Positions 26,438-34,471 of a DNA stretch of 64,000 bases are shown here, one piece after another. The DNA comes from Microvirga sp. VF16 (GTDB lineage Bacteria > Pseudomonadota > Alphaproteobacteria > Rhizobiales > Beijerinckiaceae), in the NCBI RefSeq assembly GCF_016864375.1, contig NZ_CP069354.1:2253501-2317500 (forward strand), given 5' to 3'. The notes beneath the pieces were generated by a model, which saw only the letters and a program-made list of their open reading frames with translations, was not told the DNA's origin and searched no databases. A program made the position numbers and the translations under genes. Each line of letters starts with the position of its first letter. Positions within the stretch are counted from its first letter, which is position 1.

Positions 26438-27189
26438 GACGCCACCATCTCTGAGACAGCCAAGTCCTGTGAGATCATGCCTTTAGAGCCATCGTCACGG
26501 ACAACTGGTCCGTCGCTGATGGCGCACCCGTCCTGCATCCGCACGATGCGCTGCGCATAACCAGCCACCGCAGGGTCATGAGTGACGAGGATAATGGTCC
26601 GCCCCGCTCGGTTCAGATCTTGGAGCAGAGCCATGATCTCGCGCCCCGTGGCGGTGTCGAGGGCGCCCGTGGGCTCATCGGCGAGAATCAGGCCCGGTCC
26701 TGCCGCGAGCACTCGTGCAATCGCCACCCTTTGCTGCTCCCCGCCGGATAGCTGACCAGGCCAATGGTGCTGACGGTGGCCAAGCCCGACTTTCTCGAGA
26801 GCCATCGCTGCCCGGCGTCGCCGTTCGCTCCTGGGGATGCCGGCATACGTCATGGCCAGTTCCACGTTCTCGATTGCGGTGCTGCGTCCGAGCAGGTTGA
26901 ACGCCTGAAAGATGAAGCCGATCTCTTGGGCCCGGACCCGCGCGCGCTCGTCCGGATTCAAGTTCATGACGTCGCGCCCGGCGAGGAGGAGACAGCCGCC
27001 GGCGGACGGATGATCCAGCAGGCCGAGCAGGTGCATCAGGGTCGACTTGCCGGAGGCAGACGGCCCCATGATGGCGATGAACTCCCCCGTCTCGAGGGTG
27101 AGGCTGACGCCGCGCAGCGCCGCGACGGTAGTGTCGCCAAGTCTGTGCTCCTTACAAAGATTGGTGGCTTGGATCAGCGGCGCGGCCAC
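26434..27189 (-). CDS. ABC transporter ATP-binding protein (MacB-type)
   Basis: A 251-residue ATPase of the LolD/MacB subfamily. Walker A is GPSASGKST, the signature is [16 protein letters not shown], Walker B is [12 protein letters not shown], and the H-loop is [11 protein letters not shown]. It energises the permease encoded immediately downstream. It overlaps the adaptor gene upstream by 16 bp and the permease by 4 bp, so the three are translated from one message. Length and motifs are normal for the family. Confidence 0.93.
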   Translation of the reverse strand: MAAPLIQATNLCKEHRLGDTTVAALRGVSLTLETGEFIAIMGPSASGKSTLMHLLGLLDHPSAGGCLLLAGRDVMNLNPDERARVRAQEIGFIFQAFNLLGRSTAIENVELAMTYAGIPRSERRRRAAMALEKVGLGHRQHHWPGQLSGGEQQRVAIARVLAAGPGLILADEPTGALDTATGREIMALLQDLNRAGRTIILVTHDPAVAGYAQRIVRMQDGCAISDGPVVRDDGSKGMISQDLAVSEMVAS

Positions 27190-28550
27190 AGGGCGCCTCC
27201 CAGGCGGCTAAGGAGCGAGCCATCAGCCCGCGCTGCCGCGACGCCGACGATCACCTGCTGCTCCGGGTGCAGCGAGCCGGCGACGATTTCGGTGGCGCTG
27301 GCGTTGCTCCGTCCGGTCCGGACCGGGACCTTGACGGGGCGGCCGCCGTCCAACACCCAAACGGCAGTGATGCCACCCTCGGACGCCTGGGCGGCGCCCG
27401 GTGTGGCCGTCCCGGGGGGCCGGAAGCGCAGGGCCGCGTTGGGAATGCGCAGCACGTCCTTGGCCTGGTCGATGGTGATCTGCGCCAGGGCAGTCATGCC
27501 GGGCAGCAGCGCCAGGTCGGGGTTCGAGGCCGACAGCACCACGGTGTAGGTGACCACGTTCTGGACCAGGCTCGGCGCCTTGCGGATCTGGGCAACCTTG
27601 GCGGCGAAGGCCCGGCCGGGACTGGCATCGACGGTGAAGGCGGCGGCCTGCCCGGGCCGGATGCGGCCGATGTCAGCTTCGTCGACCCGGGCGTGAACCT
27701 CCATCTGGCGCAGATCCTGGGCGATGACGAACAGGGTCGGCGCCGACAGGCTGGCGGCGACGATCTGACCACGATCAACATCCTTGCCGATGACCTCCCC
27801 GTCGGCGGGCGCACGAATGACACTGTTCGCCAGATCGGCCTCGGCTTGGTCGAGCACGGCCGCCTGCTGCTTGAGCAGGGCCTCGGCGAAGGCGAGTTGC
27901 GAGGCCGCGGACCGGTGGTCGGCTCCGGCAGCCAGCAAGGCGGAGTCGGCGCCAGTGCGCTCGGCCTCGGCCGCCTGCAGCGCCGCCTCGGCCGACTGAA
28001 CCGACACCAGGGCGCTGTCACCGGCGGCCTGCGACATCGTCGAGCGTTCGACGAGCGTCTGCTTGCGCGCGAAGTCACGGCGGGCGTTCTCCGCCCGGGC
28101 CCGCGCCCCTTCGACGTTGGCGTGCGCCATCTGGACGGCCGAGCGGGCGCGGAGGAGGCCGGCCGCCATGCGGTCGATACCAGCCTTGGCCATGACGACC
28201 CGCGCTTTGGCGCTGTCAAGCGCGGCCTGGGCCTGCCGCACCCGGGCCTCGAAGGCCGTGGTGTCGAGGCGGGCCACAGGCTGACCTTTTGTGACGCGGT
28301 CGTTGAAGTCGACCAGCACCTCGGCAATCTGGCCCGAGAGCTGGGAGCTTACCTTGACAGTCCCAACGGCGTTGAGGGTGCCGGTCGCCGACAGAGTGGT
28401 GCGGATGTCGCCCCGGTCGACCGGAGCGGTGATGTACTGAGGGGCAGGTGCGGCCGGCTGGAGCGCGCCGGGGATAGCACTAGGCGGCACCAGGGAGGCG
28501 GCGGAGCCGAGCGCCGTTCCCAGGACCAAGATCCAATAGCGACGTTTCAT
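27174..28550 (-). CDS. MacA-like periplasmic adaptor (HlyD family)
   Basis: A 458-residue membrane-fusion protein. An N-terminal hydrophobic segment (YWILVLGTALGSAASLV) anchors or exports it. YITAPVDRGDIRTTLSATGTL starts the MacA/HlyD barrel region, KVSSQLSGQIAEVLVDFND the lipoyl half, and a long alanine-rich coiled coil (about residues 110-235) the hairpin that docks with a TolC-type channel. IRAPADGEVIGKDVDRGQIV closes the lipoyl domain. The hairpin is long for MacA. No outer-membrane factor gene is near, so a TolC encoded elsewhere would be needed. Confidence 0.9.
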   Translation of the reverse strand: MKRRYWILVLGTALGSAASLVPPSAIPGALQPAAPAPQYITAPVDRGDIRTTLSATGTLNAVGTVKVSSQLSGQIAEVLVDFNDRVTKGQPVARLDTTAFEARVRQAQAALDSAKARVVMAKAGIDRMAAGLLRARSAVQMAHANVEGARARAENARRDFARKQTLVERSTMSQAAGDSALVSVQSAEAALQAAEAERTGADSALLAAGADHRSAASQLAFAEALLKQQAAVLDQAEADLANSVIRAPADGEVIGKDVDRGQIVAASLSAPTLFVIAQDLRQMEVHARVDEADIGRIRPGQAAAFTVDASPGRAFAAKVAQIRKAPSLVQNVVTYTVVLSASNPDLALLPGMTALAQITIDQAKDVLRIPNAALRFRPPGTATPGAAQASEGGITAVWVLDGGRPVKVPVRTGRSNASATEIVAGSLHPEQQVIVGVAAARADGSLLSRLGGALWPRR

Positions 28551-28653
28551 AGCTCAGCCCCACATGCTTCTGGCGATGCTGCTTTTGCGCTGCGTGCTCC
28601 TGGACGTGACCACAGTATAACGGCCGTCGCGTGGCCCCGAGTTGAGCAAGGGA

Positions 28654-28677
28654 CCCGCCGCGGGGTGCCGCGGCGGG
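28654..28677 (-). terminator. Stem-loop after the small secreted protein gene
   Basis: CCCGCCGCGG (28654-28663) pairs perfectly with CCGCGGCGGG (28668-28677) around a GGTG loop. It lies 35 bp past the stop at 28712 and before the adaptor start at 28550. It lacks a clear U-tract, so it may only attenuate transcription into the exporter genes or protect the 3' end. Confidence 0.5.
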
Positions 28678-28711
28678 ACGAAGGCTGTGACTTGGGCAAA
28701 CCGGCTTTGGC

Positions 28712-29272
28712 CTAGGGAACTGGCTGCTCTAGGCTGCAATGCAGTGTTGTCACCGGATCGGCGGTTCCACCAAAGGTCGTGGTAATTTCGCCTGTCAGTG
28801 GATCGGCGAACTGCGAGAAACCTACGTTGCCGATGAACGATACGCCCTCGGTCGTGGTGCTACCGTTGTTGATCGCATGTTGGCCATTGCCGCCATCTGC
28901 CGGTGAGACCCCGTGGGGGCCTCCGTCTAGGGAACTGGCGTTGCCGATGCCAAGGCGAGGGCCCGTCCCACCAAATGTGGAGTCGCGGAACGTGTCTTGC
29001 GGGGTGTTAGCGCTCTTGGAGTGGATGCCCATTCCGCTGCCATTGGCGCCCACCGCGCTATCGGTCGGGAGTTTAGCCAGTTGCGAGGCCATCTCCCCCC
29101 AGCACCGGTTCATCTGAGGTCCCGTCGCCGATTCGCCCTTGTTGAACGTCGAGCCGTTGATCGTATTGTCGTTGCCGACGCGATCAACCGGTGCAGCCAT
29201 GGCTCCCGTTGCGGCGAGAAGAAGGGTTGCCGTGCACAGCCCAGTGCACAGGAAATTGCGTTTCCCGGTCAT
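28712..29272 (-). CDS. Small secreted Gly/Asn/Ser/Thr-rich protein, unrecognised
   Basis: A 186-residue protein with a clear Sec signal (NFLCTGLCTATLLLAATG, cleavage after AMA, before APVDRVGND). The mature part is rich in Gly, Asn, Ser and Thr with short motifs NDNTINGSTF, MNRCWGEMASQLAKL, MGIHSKSANTP and STFGGTGPRLGIGNAS, and two cysteines that could pair. I do not recognise a characterised family. It sits just upstream of, and in line with, the MacAB-like exporter genes (162-bp gap with a stem-loop), which suggests but does not prove that it is linked to that exporter. Confidence 0.65.
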   Translation of the reverse strand: MTGKRNFLCTGLCTATLLLAATGAMAAPVDRVGNDNTINGSTFNKGESATGPQMNRCWGEMASQLAKLPTDSAVGANGSGMGIHSKSANTPQDTFRDSTFGGTGPRLGIGNASSLDGGPHGVSPADGGNGQHAINNGSTTTEGVSFIGNVGFSQFADPLTGEITTTFGGTADPVTTLHCSLEQPVP

Positions 29273-29795
29273 GATAATATTCCCTCTGATCTTTAGATCG
29301 TGCGTATGAGCTTAAATTGCGAATGTTAACTGAAGACGTTAACAAGTCTGTCGCGGCATGCCCTTGATGATCGAAGGCATGTCATCGTTGTTCTGCTATA
29401 GATATGCGGGCTCAATACTGCGTCTGGGAGGATAGCAACTCTGACTATCGCTGCAGCGCGAAGTAAGTAGAGGCACACCTTCGCTGTTAGGTCAATAGAT
29501 AAAATTTGAGCTATTATGCTTTACTCAGCCCTTGATCGTCCCTTGACTCAACTAATAATACTAACCCTTAAGATGTATTATGTTTAGGGAGTCCTAGAAA
29601 TAAAAAGTTTCTTGCTGTAAACATCTGCTTTCTGATACCACTATTGGAATAGTCCTTCGGAGCGAAAAGTTTCTTCACAACCGTGGCGCAGCAATGGTTG
29701 TGATGAACTTGTAGGTGAGCGTCGAAATATAATTCAACCGGCGGCAAGAACATTACCTGCCTGTCAGGAGTTTCTTACCTTCGGGAAGGCGTGCT
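29273..29795. other. AT-rich noncoding stretch
   Basis: This 523-bp stretch is visibly richer in A and T than its surroundings, with many TTAA, AATAAT and ATAAA words. No convincing gene was found; a 61-codon frame at 29568-29753 (minus) has no recognisable features. It may hold promoter elements of the secreted-protein gene at its left end, or be a remnant of foreign DNA. Confidence 0.5.
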
Positions 29796-30058
29796 CTACA
29801 TACCGAATCGGTATTGTTGCCCCGAAAGATCGAACCGATCATCTTGATTGACGTGGGACAAGAACTCACGCTGGGAACGAAAGCCGATCGCCTTGTGCGG
29901 GAATTATGCGCTCAAACCATAAGGGGAGGCTCTCCATCACCGTGCGGGTATCTGGGGCCGGACCCACCCGAATGCAATCGCACTTGATCGTCCGGACGAA
30001 GGCCTCGGTCATGCCATTGCTCTACGGCCTCTCCCCCGGTGCGGTGCGCGGCGCCAAG
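29796..30058 (-). pseudogene. IS3-family transposase (OrfB) C-terminal remnant
   Basis: Read on the minus strand the region gives SNGMTEAFVRTIKCDCIRVG, then PAPDTRTVMESLPLWFER. After a frame change it gives KAIGFRSQREFLSHVNQDDRF to a stop at 29796. This is the conserved C-terminal part of IS3-group integrases (SNGMAEAFVKTFKRDYVRV, WFEHYN, HKALGYRSPREF). An in-frame TAG precedes SNGM, and a frameshift separates the two halves, so the gene is dead. No matching ends were located. Confidence 0.8.
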
Positions 30059-30401
30059 CTATTATCATTCGCGCCAGACTACGAATGACCGTGATTGCTG
30101 ACACCAGATACGCGACAGGCTATGAGCAAATGGCGCTGCCAGAGGCAGATGCCAATGTACCCCGCTGCGAGAAGCTGGTCGACATGCGCCGCACGCTCGC
30201 GCCCTCTTCGGCTGAACGCGCGGGATGCTGCACTGACTTCGTCTCTCCGGCCGCGTATGACCGCTCGTGGCACGGGGCTGACCTTAGCCGTACTTCCGCA
30301 CTGCTGGGATGAGCGGACCTACGTTCAGGCCTGCGGTACTACCGAGCTTGACCCACGACTGACATTCCGTGTTCAGGCTCTTGCCCTCGGACGAAGCGAG
30401 A
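30059..30401. other. Intergenic region, no gene seen
   Basis: This 343-bp stretch lies between the IS3 remnant and the end of the TehA-like gene. Frames of 60-110 codons are present but none has recognisable protein features. It may be further decayed transposon sequence. Confidence 0.4.
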
Positions 30402-31391
30402 TTATGACCTGGGAAAGAGTTGCCCCTTGATTGCGAGTCGTAGGGTCCGCAGCGCAATCCAGCAGATGACCAGGTTGGCGCCGATGAAGAGCGGGATGGC
30501 GAAGAAGGCGATCGGCCCCGTCTGCCCTCGCTCGACGAAGCGGATGGCCGCGAGCGGCAGGGCAGAGACGCCGAAGGTATAGGCCCAGGCCGCAGGCGAG
30601 AACGGCTGCTGTCGCAGCCACGGCACAAGGCGCAGCATGACGAGCGTCTGGAGCAGGGCGTACCCGAGCAGCATCTGCACGAAGCGGTCCGGAGGGCCGT
30701 CGGTGACGGCAAGATACGCAACGGAACCCACGGCAGGGGTCGCAAGGTGCAGGCCCATCGTGGCACGCAGGCCAACGGGCAACGTATGGGTCATCAAGCG
30801 GTGCAGCACGATCGATTCCAGCACGACAAGCGACAGGAAGCCCGCCCCGAGGAAGAGCAATCCGGCTTCGGGGTAGCCGAAGGAGCCGCAGGCGATGGCG
30901 CTGACGAAGCATCCGCCGACCGTGGGCATGTACAGGGTCGGGGTGGTTGCGTCCGTGTGGCGTCCGCCCTGCCATAGCTCGCCCACGAGCCAGGCGCTGA
31001 ACACGACCTGGCCCGCGACGCCCAGCACGAACATCGTCCACGCCATAACGGGCAGGTACGGGACGACCGCGATGCTGGCGATGAGGGTCGCCACCGGGAC
31101 CAGCGCGATGAAGAAGACCTGGACCGGGTGCCGGAATTCGGCGAACGCCTCCTCGCGGGAGGTCGCCCATTTCAGGACGTACAGTACCAGCCAAGCGAGC
31201 CAGACGAGCGCCGCGGCGAGGGACAGGGCCTCGCCGACAACCACGGGGGCGCCCCACACCCTGGTAGCGGCGCGCCATCCGTTGCCGAGCCCGCCCAGGC
31301 CGAGGACCATGCCGAAGAAGGTCGCCGGGACGACGGGCGGGGACACGAGACGCGCTGATCGCGCTCGGTTGCGTTGCATCGGGTCCTGCAT
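30402..31391 (-). CDS. TehA/SLAC1-type (TDT family) membrane transporter
   Basis: A 329-residue integral membrane protein with about ten hydrophobic segments. ATFFGMVLGLGGLGNGWRAA at residue 24 is the typical opening of TehA/SLAC1 channels. VQVFFIALVPVATLIASIAV, LYMPTVGGCFVSAIACGSFGY and AWAYTFGVSALPLAAIRFVE follow, the last containing the conserved pore region. The family conducts anions or exports tellurite or dicarboxylates. It lies just downstream of the quinol oxidase operon on the same strand, 6 bp past the small DUF2474-like gene, so it may be its last member. Start ATG at 31391; an ATG at 31379 is also possible. Confidence 0.85.
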   Translation of the reverse strand: MQDPMQRNRARSARLVSPPVVPATFFGMVLGLGGLGNGWRAATRVWGAPVVVGEALSLAAALVWLAWLVLYVLKWATSREEAFAEFRHPVQVFFIALVPVATLIASIAVVPYLPVMAWTMFVLGVAGQVVFSAWLVGELWQGGRHTDATTPTLYMPTVGGCFVSAIACGSFGYPEAGLLFLGAGFLSLVVLESIVLHRLMTHTLPVGLRATMGLHLATPAVGSVAYLAVTDGPPDRFVQMLLGYALLQTLVMLRLVPWLRQQPFSPAAWAYTFGVSALPLAAIRFVERGQTGPIAFFAIPLFIGANLVICWIALRTLRLAIKGQLFPRS

Positions 31392-31397
31392 GGGGCG

Positions 31398-31520
31398 TTA
31401 GACCAGCCAGAATCTTATGATGAGGCTGACCGCTCCTGTCGCGCCAACGCCGGCGGCCCAGAGGCCGACGAACCACAGCCATCGGTGTAACGCAGAGTTC
31501 GGTTCGATCTCGTCGCACAT
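31398..31520 (-). CDS. DUF2474-like small membrane subunit of the CioAB oxidase
   Basis: A 40-residue peptide, MCDEIEPNSALHRWLWFVGL followed by WAAGVGATGAVSLIIRFWLV, with one transmembrane helix. Length, single helix and position right after cioB match DUF2474/CydX-like peptides that accompany bd-type oxidases. Its ATG shares one base with the cioB stop (TGATG), so translation is coupled. Bd oxidases of E. coli need the comparable CydX for stability; a similar role is inferred here. It is easily missed because of its length. Confidence 0.75.
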   Translation of the reverse strand: MCDEIEPNSALHRWLWFVGLWAAGVGATGAVSLIIRFWLV

Positions 31521-32527
31521 CAATGATATCCCTCATGTCCGGTCTTGCCCCGAAACACCCAGTACGAGTAGCCGGTGTAGGCAAGGATGATCGGGATCAG
31601 CGCACTCGCGCCGACCAGCATGAACCGGAGGCTGGAAAGCGGCGCCGCGGCCTCGTGGATCGTCACGGCGTTCGGCACCACGTACGGGAACATGCTGATG
31701 CCGAGCCCAACGAGGCAAAGGGCGAACAGTCCCAGGGTCAGCAGGAACGGCCAGTACTCCCAGCGGCGCGACAACCCCACCAGCAGCGTCCCGGAGCAAA
31801 GGACAACCAGTAACGGCACCTGGGCAGTGAACAGGACCTGCGGCCAGGCGAACCAGCGCTCGTAGTAGGCGCCGCTGAGGAACGGTGTCGCCGTGCTCAC
31901 CAGCCCGATGCAGGCGATCAGTCCGATCGCAAGCCGGCCCGCAAGACGGAAGCTGTGGTCCTGGATGGCTCCCTCGGTCTTCATGACCAGCCACGTCGCG
32001 CCGAGCAGGGCATAGCCGATCACGAGACTGAAGCCGACCAGCAGGCTGAAGGGCGTGAGCCAGTCCCACCAGCCGCCGGCATAGGAGCGTCCTTCCACCA
32101 CGATGCCTTGCAGCAACGCACCGAGCGTGATGCCCTGCGCCAGCGTGGCGATGACCGATCCCGTCGTGAAGGCGAAGTCCCAGTAGCGGCGATGCCCGGG
32201 ATCACGCCAGCGGAACTCGAAGGCGACGCCACGGAAGATCAGCGCCAGCACCATGGCGATGATCGGCACGTAGAGGGCCGGCAGGATAATGGCATAGGCG
32301 AGCGGAAAGGCCGCCATGAGGCCGCCGCCGCCGAGCACGAGCCAGGTCTCGTTGCCGTCCCAGACCGGGGCGACCGAGTTCATGGCGCTGTCGCGCTCCG
32401 GTCCCGGACTGAAGAACGGGAACAGGATTCCGATGCCGAGATCGAAGCCATCCATGACCACGTAGGCGAAGACCGCGAACGCGATGACGAAGGCCCAGAG
32501 CGTGGGAAGATCGAGAACAGGGGTCAT
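31520..32527 (-). CDS. cioB: Cyanide-insensitive bd-type quinol oxidase, subunit II
   Basis: A 335-residue integral membrane protein of the CydB/CioB family. The N-terminus (LWAFVIAFAVFAYVVMDGFDLGIGIL) and the following SVAPVWDGNETWLVLGG and FRGVAFEFRW are the conserved CydB signatures. Eight to nine TM segments are apparent. It forms the heterodimer with CioA that oxidises quinol and reduces oxygen to water. It starts 3 bp after the cioA stop and overlaps the DUF2474-like gene by one base, as in a tight operon. Confidence 0.95.
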   Translation of the reverse strand: MTPVLDLPTLWAFVIAFAVFAYVVMDGFDLGIGILFPFFSPGPERDSAMNSVAPVWDGNETWLVLGGGGLMAAFPLAYAIILPALYVPIIAMVLALIFRGVAFEFRWRDPGHRRYWDFAFTTGSVIATLAQGITLGALLQGIVVEGRSYAGGWWDWLTPFSLLVGFSLVIGYALLGATWLVMKTEGAIQDHSFRLAGRLAIGLIACIGLVSTATPFLSGAYYERWFAWPQVLFTAQVPLLVVLCSGTLLVGLSRRWEYWPFLLTLGLFALCLVGLGISMFPYVVPNAVTIHEAAAPLSSLRFMLVGASALIPIILAYTGYSYWVFRGKTGHEGYH

Positions 32528-32530
32528 GGC

Positions 32531-33955
32531 TCAGGCCTCCGCGCCGAGGGTGCGGTCCGGATCGACGGCCGGCGCCGGAGTGATGCCGGCGGTGCGGATG
32601 GGATGGCCGGGTCCAGCCTCGGGCCCGGTCTCGCCGCGATGGGGCGGCTTGCCCATGAGCTTGAGGATGTACCCCGTGCCGGCTCCGAACACGATGAAGT
32701 AGACGACGATGAAGGTCAGCAGCGAGGCTGCCACGGCCGGCGCTTCGAGCGGCGAGGCCGATGCCGCCGTCCTGAGCAGGCCGTAGACGGTGAAGGGTTG
32801 CCGCCCGACCTCCGCGGTCACCCAGCCGGCGATCACGGCCACGAAGCCTGACGGTCCCATGGCCAGCGCCAGCCGGTGCAGCAGGCGCCAGTCATGGAGC
32901 TTGCCGCGCCACCAGGCGAGAAGGCTGAGTGCCCCGAGACCCAGCATCGCGAAGCCCAAGCCGACCATGATGCGGAAGGACCAGAACACCGCGGGGACGT
33001 GGGGCCAGTTGGCGCGGTCGAATGTGTCGAGTCCATCCACCGGGGCATTCAGGTCGTGCTTGAGGATGAGTGACCCTACTTTCGGGATTTCGATGGCGTT
33101 GTGGACCGTGCCGGCCTCCTGGTCGGGGATGCCGAACAGGATCAGGGGCGCGCCTTCCGGATGGCTCTGGAAGTGCCCCTCCATCGCCATGACCTTGGCG
33201 GGCTGGTGCTCGAGGGTGTTGAGGCCGTGCATGTCGCCGGCGAGGATCTGGAGCGGCGCGACGACGGCGACCATGCCCATGGCCATCGAGAACATCACCC
33301 GGGCGCCCTGATTGGCGCGCTCGCGCAGGAGATGCCAGGCGCCGACGCCGCCGACCACAAGGGCCGTGGTGAGGTACGCTGCCATCACCGTATGCATCAG
33401 GCGATAGGGGAAGGACGGGTTGAACACGATGGCCCACCAGTCCTCGGGTACGAACTGCCCAACCTCGTTCACGCTGTAGCCGACCGGGGTCTGCATCCAG
33501 GAATTGGCGGACAGGATCCAGAAGGCGGAGATGAAGGTGCCGATGGCGACCGCAAGCGTGGCGGCGAAGTGCAGCCGTCGCCCGACCCGGCCCATGCCGA
33601 ACAGCATGATGCCGAGGAAGCCGGCCTCGAGGAAGAAGGCAGTCAGGACCTCGTAGGCCATCAGCGGGCCGACGATCGGTCCGGCCTTGTCGGAGAACAC
33701 GGCCCAGTTGGTGCCGAATTGGTAGGACATGACGATGCCCGAGACCACGCCCATGGCAAAGGCGAGGGCGAAGATCTTGAGCCAGTACTTGAACAGGTTC
33801 AGGTAGACCTCGCGCCCGGTCCACAGCCACAACCCTTCCAACACGGCGAGATAGCTCGCCAGCCCGATCGAGAATGACGGGAAGATGAAGTGAAAGGAGA
33901 TGGTGAACGCGAACTGGAATCGCGCCAGAAGCAGGGCATCGAACTGATCAAACAT
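32531..33955 (-). CDS. cioA: Cyanide-insensitive bd-type quinol oxidase, subunit I
   Basis: A 474-residue CydA/CioA protein. Visible haem and proton-path residues include His22 (TISFHFIFPSFSIG), the Glu pair in YEVLTAFFLEAG, His in FPYRLMHTVMAAYL, Met in VFWSFRIMVGLGF, and the quinol site GDMHGLNTLEHQPAKVMAMEG. The Q-loop is short, as in CioA rather than E. coli CydA, hence the cyanide-insensitive assignment. It is the haem-bearing subunit of a low-proton-yield oxidase used under low oxygen or respiratory poisons. The ATG at 33955, after CGGAGGGGA, overlaps the stop of a small upstream ORF; the open frame runs to 34180 without homology. Confidence 0.95.
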   Translation of the reverse strand: MFDQFDALLLARFQFAFTISFHFIFPSFSIGLASYLAVLEGLWLWTGREVYLNLFKYWLKIFALAFAMGVVSGIVMSYQFGTNWAVFSDKAGPIVGPLMAYEVLTAFFLEAGFLGIMLFGMGRVGRRLHFAATLAVAIGTFISAFWILSANSWMQTPVGYSVNEVGQFVPEDWWAIVFNPSFPYRLMHTVMAAYLTTALVVGGVGAWHLLRERANQGARVMFSMAMGMVAVVAPLQILAGDMHGLNTLEHQPAKVMAMEGHFQSHPEGAPLILFGIPDQEAGTVHNAIEIPKVGSLILKHDLNAPVDGLDTFDRANWPHVPAVFWSFRIMVGLGFAMLGLGALSLLAWWRGKLHDWRLLHRLALAMGPSGFVAVIAGWVTAEVGRQPFTVYGLLRTAASASPLEAPAVAASLLTFIVVYFIVFGAGTGYILKLMGKPPHRGETGPEAGPGHPIRTAGITPAPAVDPDRTLGAEA

Positions 33956-34199
33956 CTGTTTCCCCTCCGGACAGGACGACGGCCGATTGGACCTGATCGT
34001 CGATGTGGAGACGAAAGACGTCGGGGCGGAAATGGCAGCCGCCGCTGCCACAGTCGTAGTTCCGGCGGTCAGGTTCGACAAGCTGGATCGGTTCGCCGTC
34101 GTCGTTTCGCGCGTCGGACACATTGCCGAACGGTCCCACGATGCGAGCGCAGTCTCGGATCGGGTCATGACAGGCCGCATTGGCTGGGGTGCTTTCCAT
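33948..34199 (-). CDS. Small ORF heading the cio operon, unrecognised
   Basis: An 83-residue frame starting at an ATG at 34199 with a good GGAGAAG ribosome site, and ending 8 bp inside cioA. It contains DCARIVGPFGN, DCGSGGCHFRPDVFRLHIDD and a short hydrophilic tail; no signal or membrane segment is seen. I do not recognise the family. The strong ribosome site and coding overlap with cioA argue that it is translated and couples cioA expression. The cysteines could bind metal or sense redox state. It could still be a spurious leader frame. Confidence 0.55.
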   Translation of the reverse strand: MESTPANAACHDPIRDCARIVGPFGNVSDARNDDGEPIQLVEPDRRNYDCGSGGCHFRPDVFRLHIDDQVQSAVVLSGGETDV

Positions 34200-34264
34200 C
34201 ACTCTTCTCCATGGTCGTCGCAGCTAAGGCACCGGGCGATGTGCCCTCTCGCCTTCATGCTCAG

Positions 34265-34287
34265 TGTATGGATTATCTATGCATACA
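34265..34287. promoter_or_regulatory. Operator site A (cio operon side)
   Basis: TGTATGGAT and ATGCATACA are separated by 5 bp, with one mismatch between the arms. The site lies 65 bp upstream of the first gene of the cio operon. It shares its 23-bp architecture with sites B and C and is therefore assigned to the MocR-type regulator encoded at 38148. Confidence 0.6.
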
Positions 34288-34419
34288 GTTTGCTGACATA
34301 TCGCGACAGTCGATATAAAGGCACAACTTGCTCTTTGAAAGATCATACGGCGTGCTGCGGCATTTCGCGCTCGATGTGGAGAATCAGCAAGGCGGAGTTT
34401 ATATGGATGGCAAGCGTTT

Positions 34420-34442
34420 TGTATGGCTTAAACATCCATACA
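34420..34442. promoter_or_regulatory. Operator site B (hemA side), overlapping a likely promoter
   Basis: TGTATGGCT-N5-ATCCATACA, 23 bp, one arm mismatch. It lies between a TTGTAT (34419-34424) and an ATAACT about 17 bp on, which could be the hemA promoter, and ends 29 bp before the hemA ATG. That placement suggests repression by occlusion; activation cannot be excluded. Confidence 0.6.
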
Positions 34443-34471
34443 TAACTTCGTGAACATGTCAGGAGAGACAG

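Noticed and set aside
29568..29753. A 61-codon minus-strand frame in the AT-rich region
   Set aside because: No ribosome site, no family pattern and unusual composition; likely chance.
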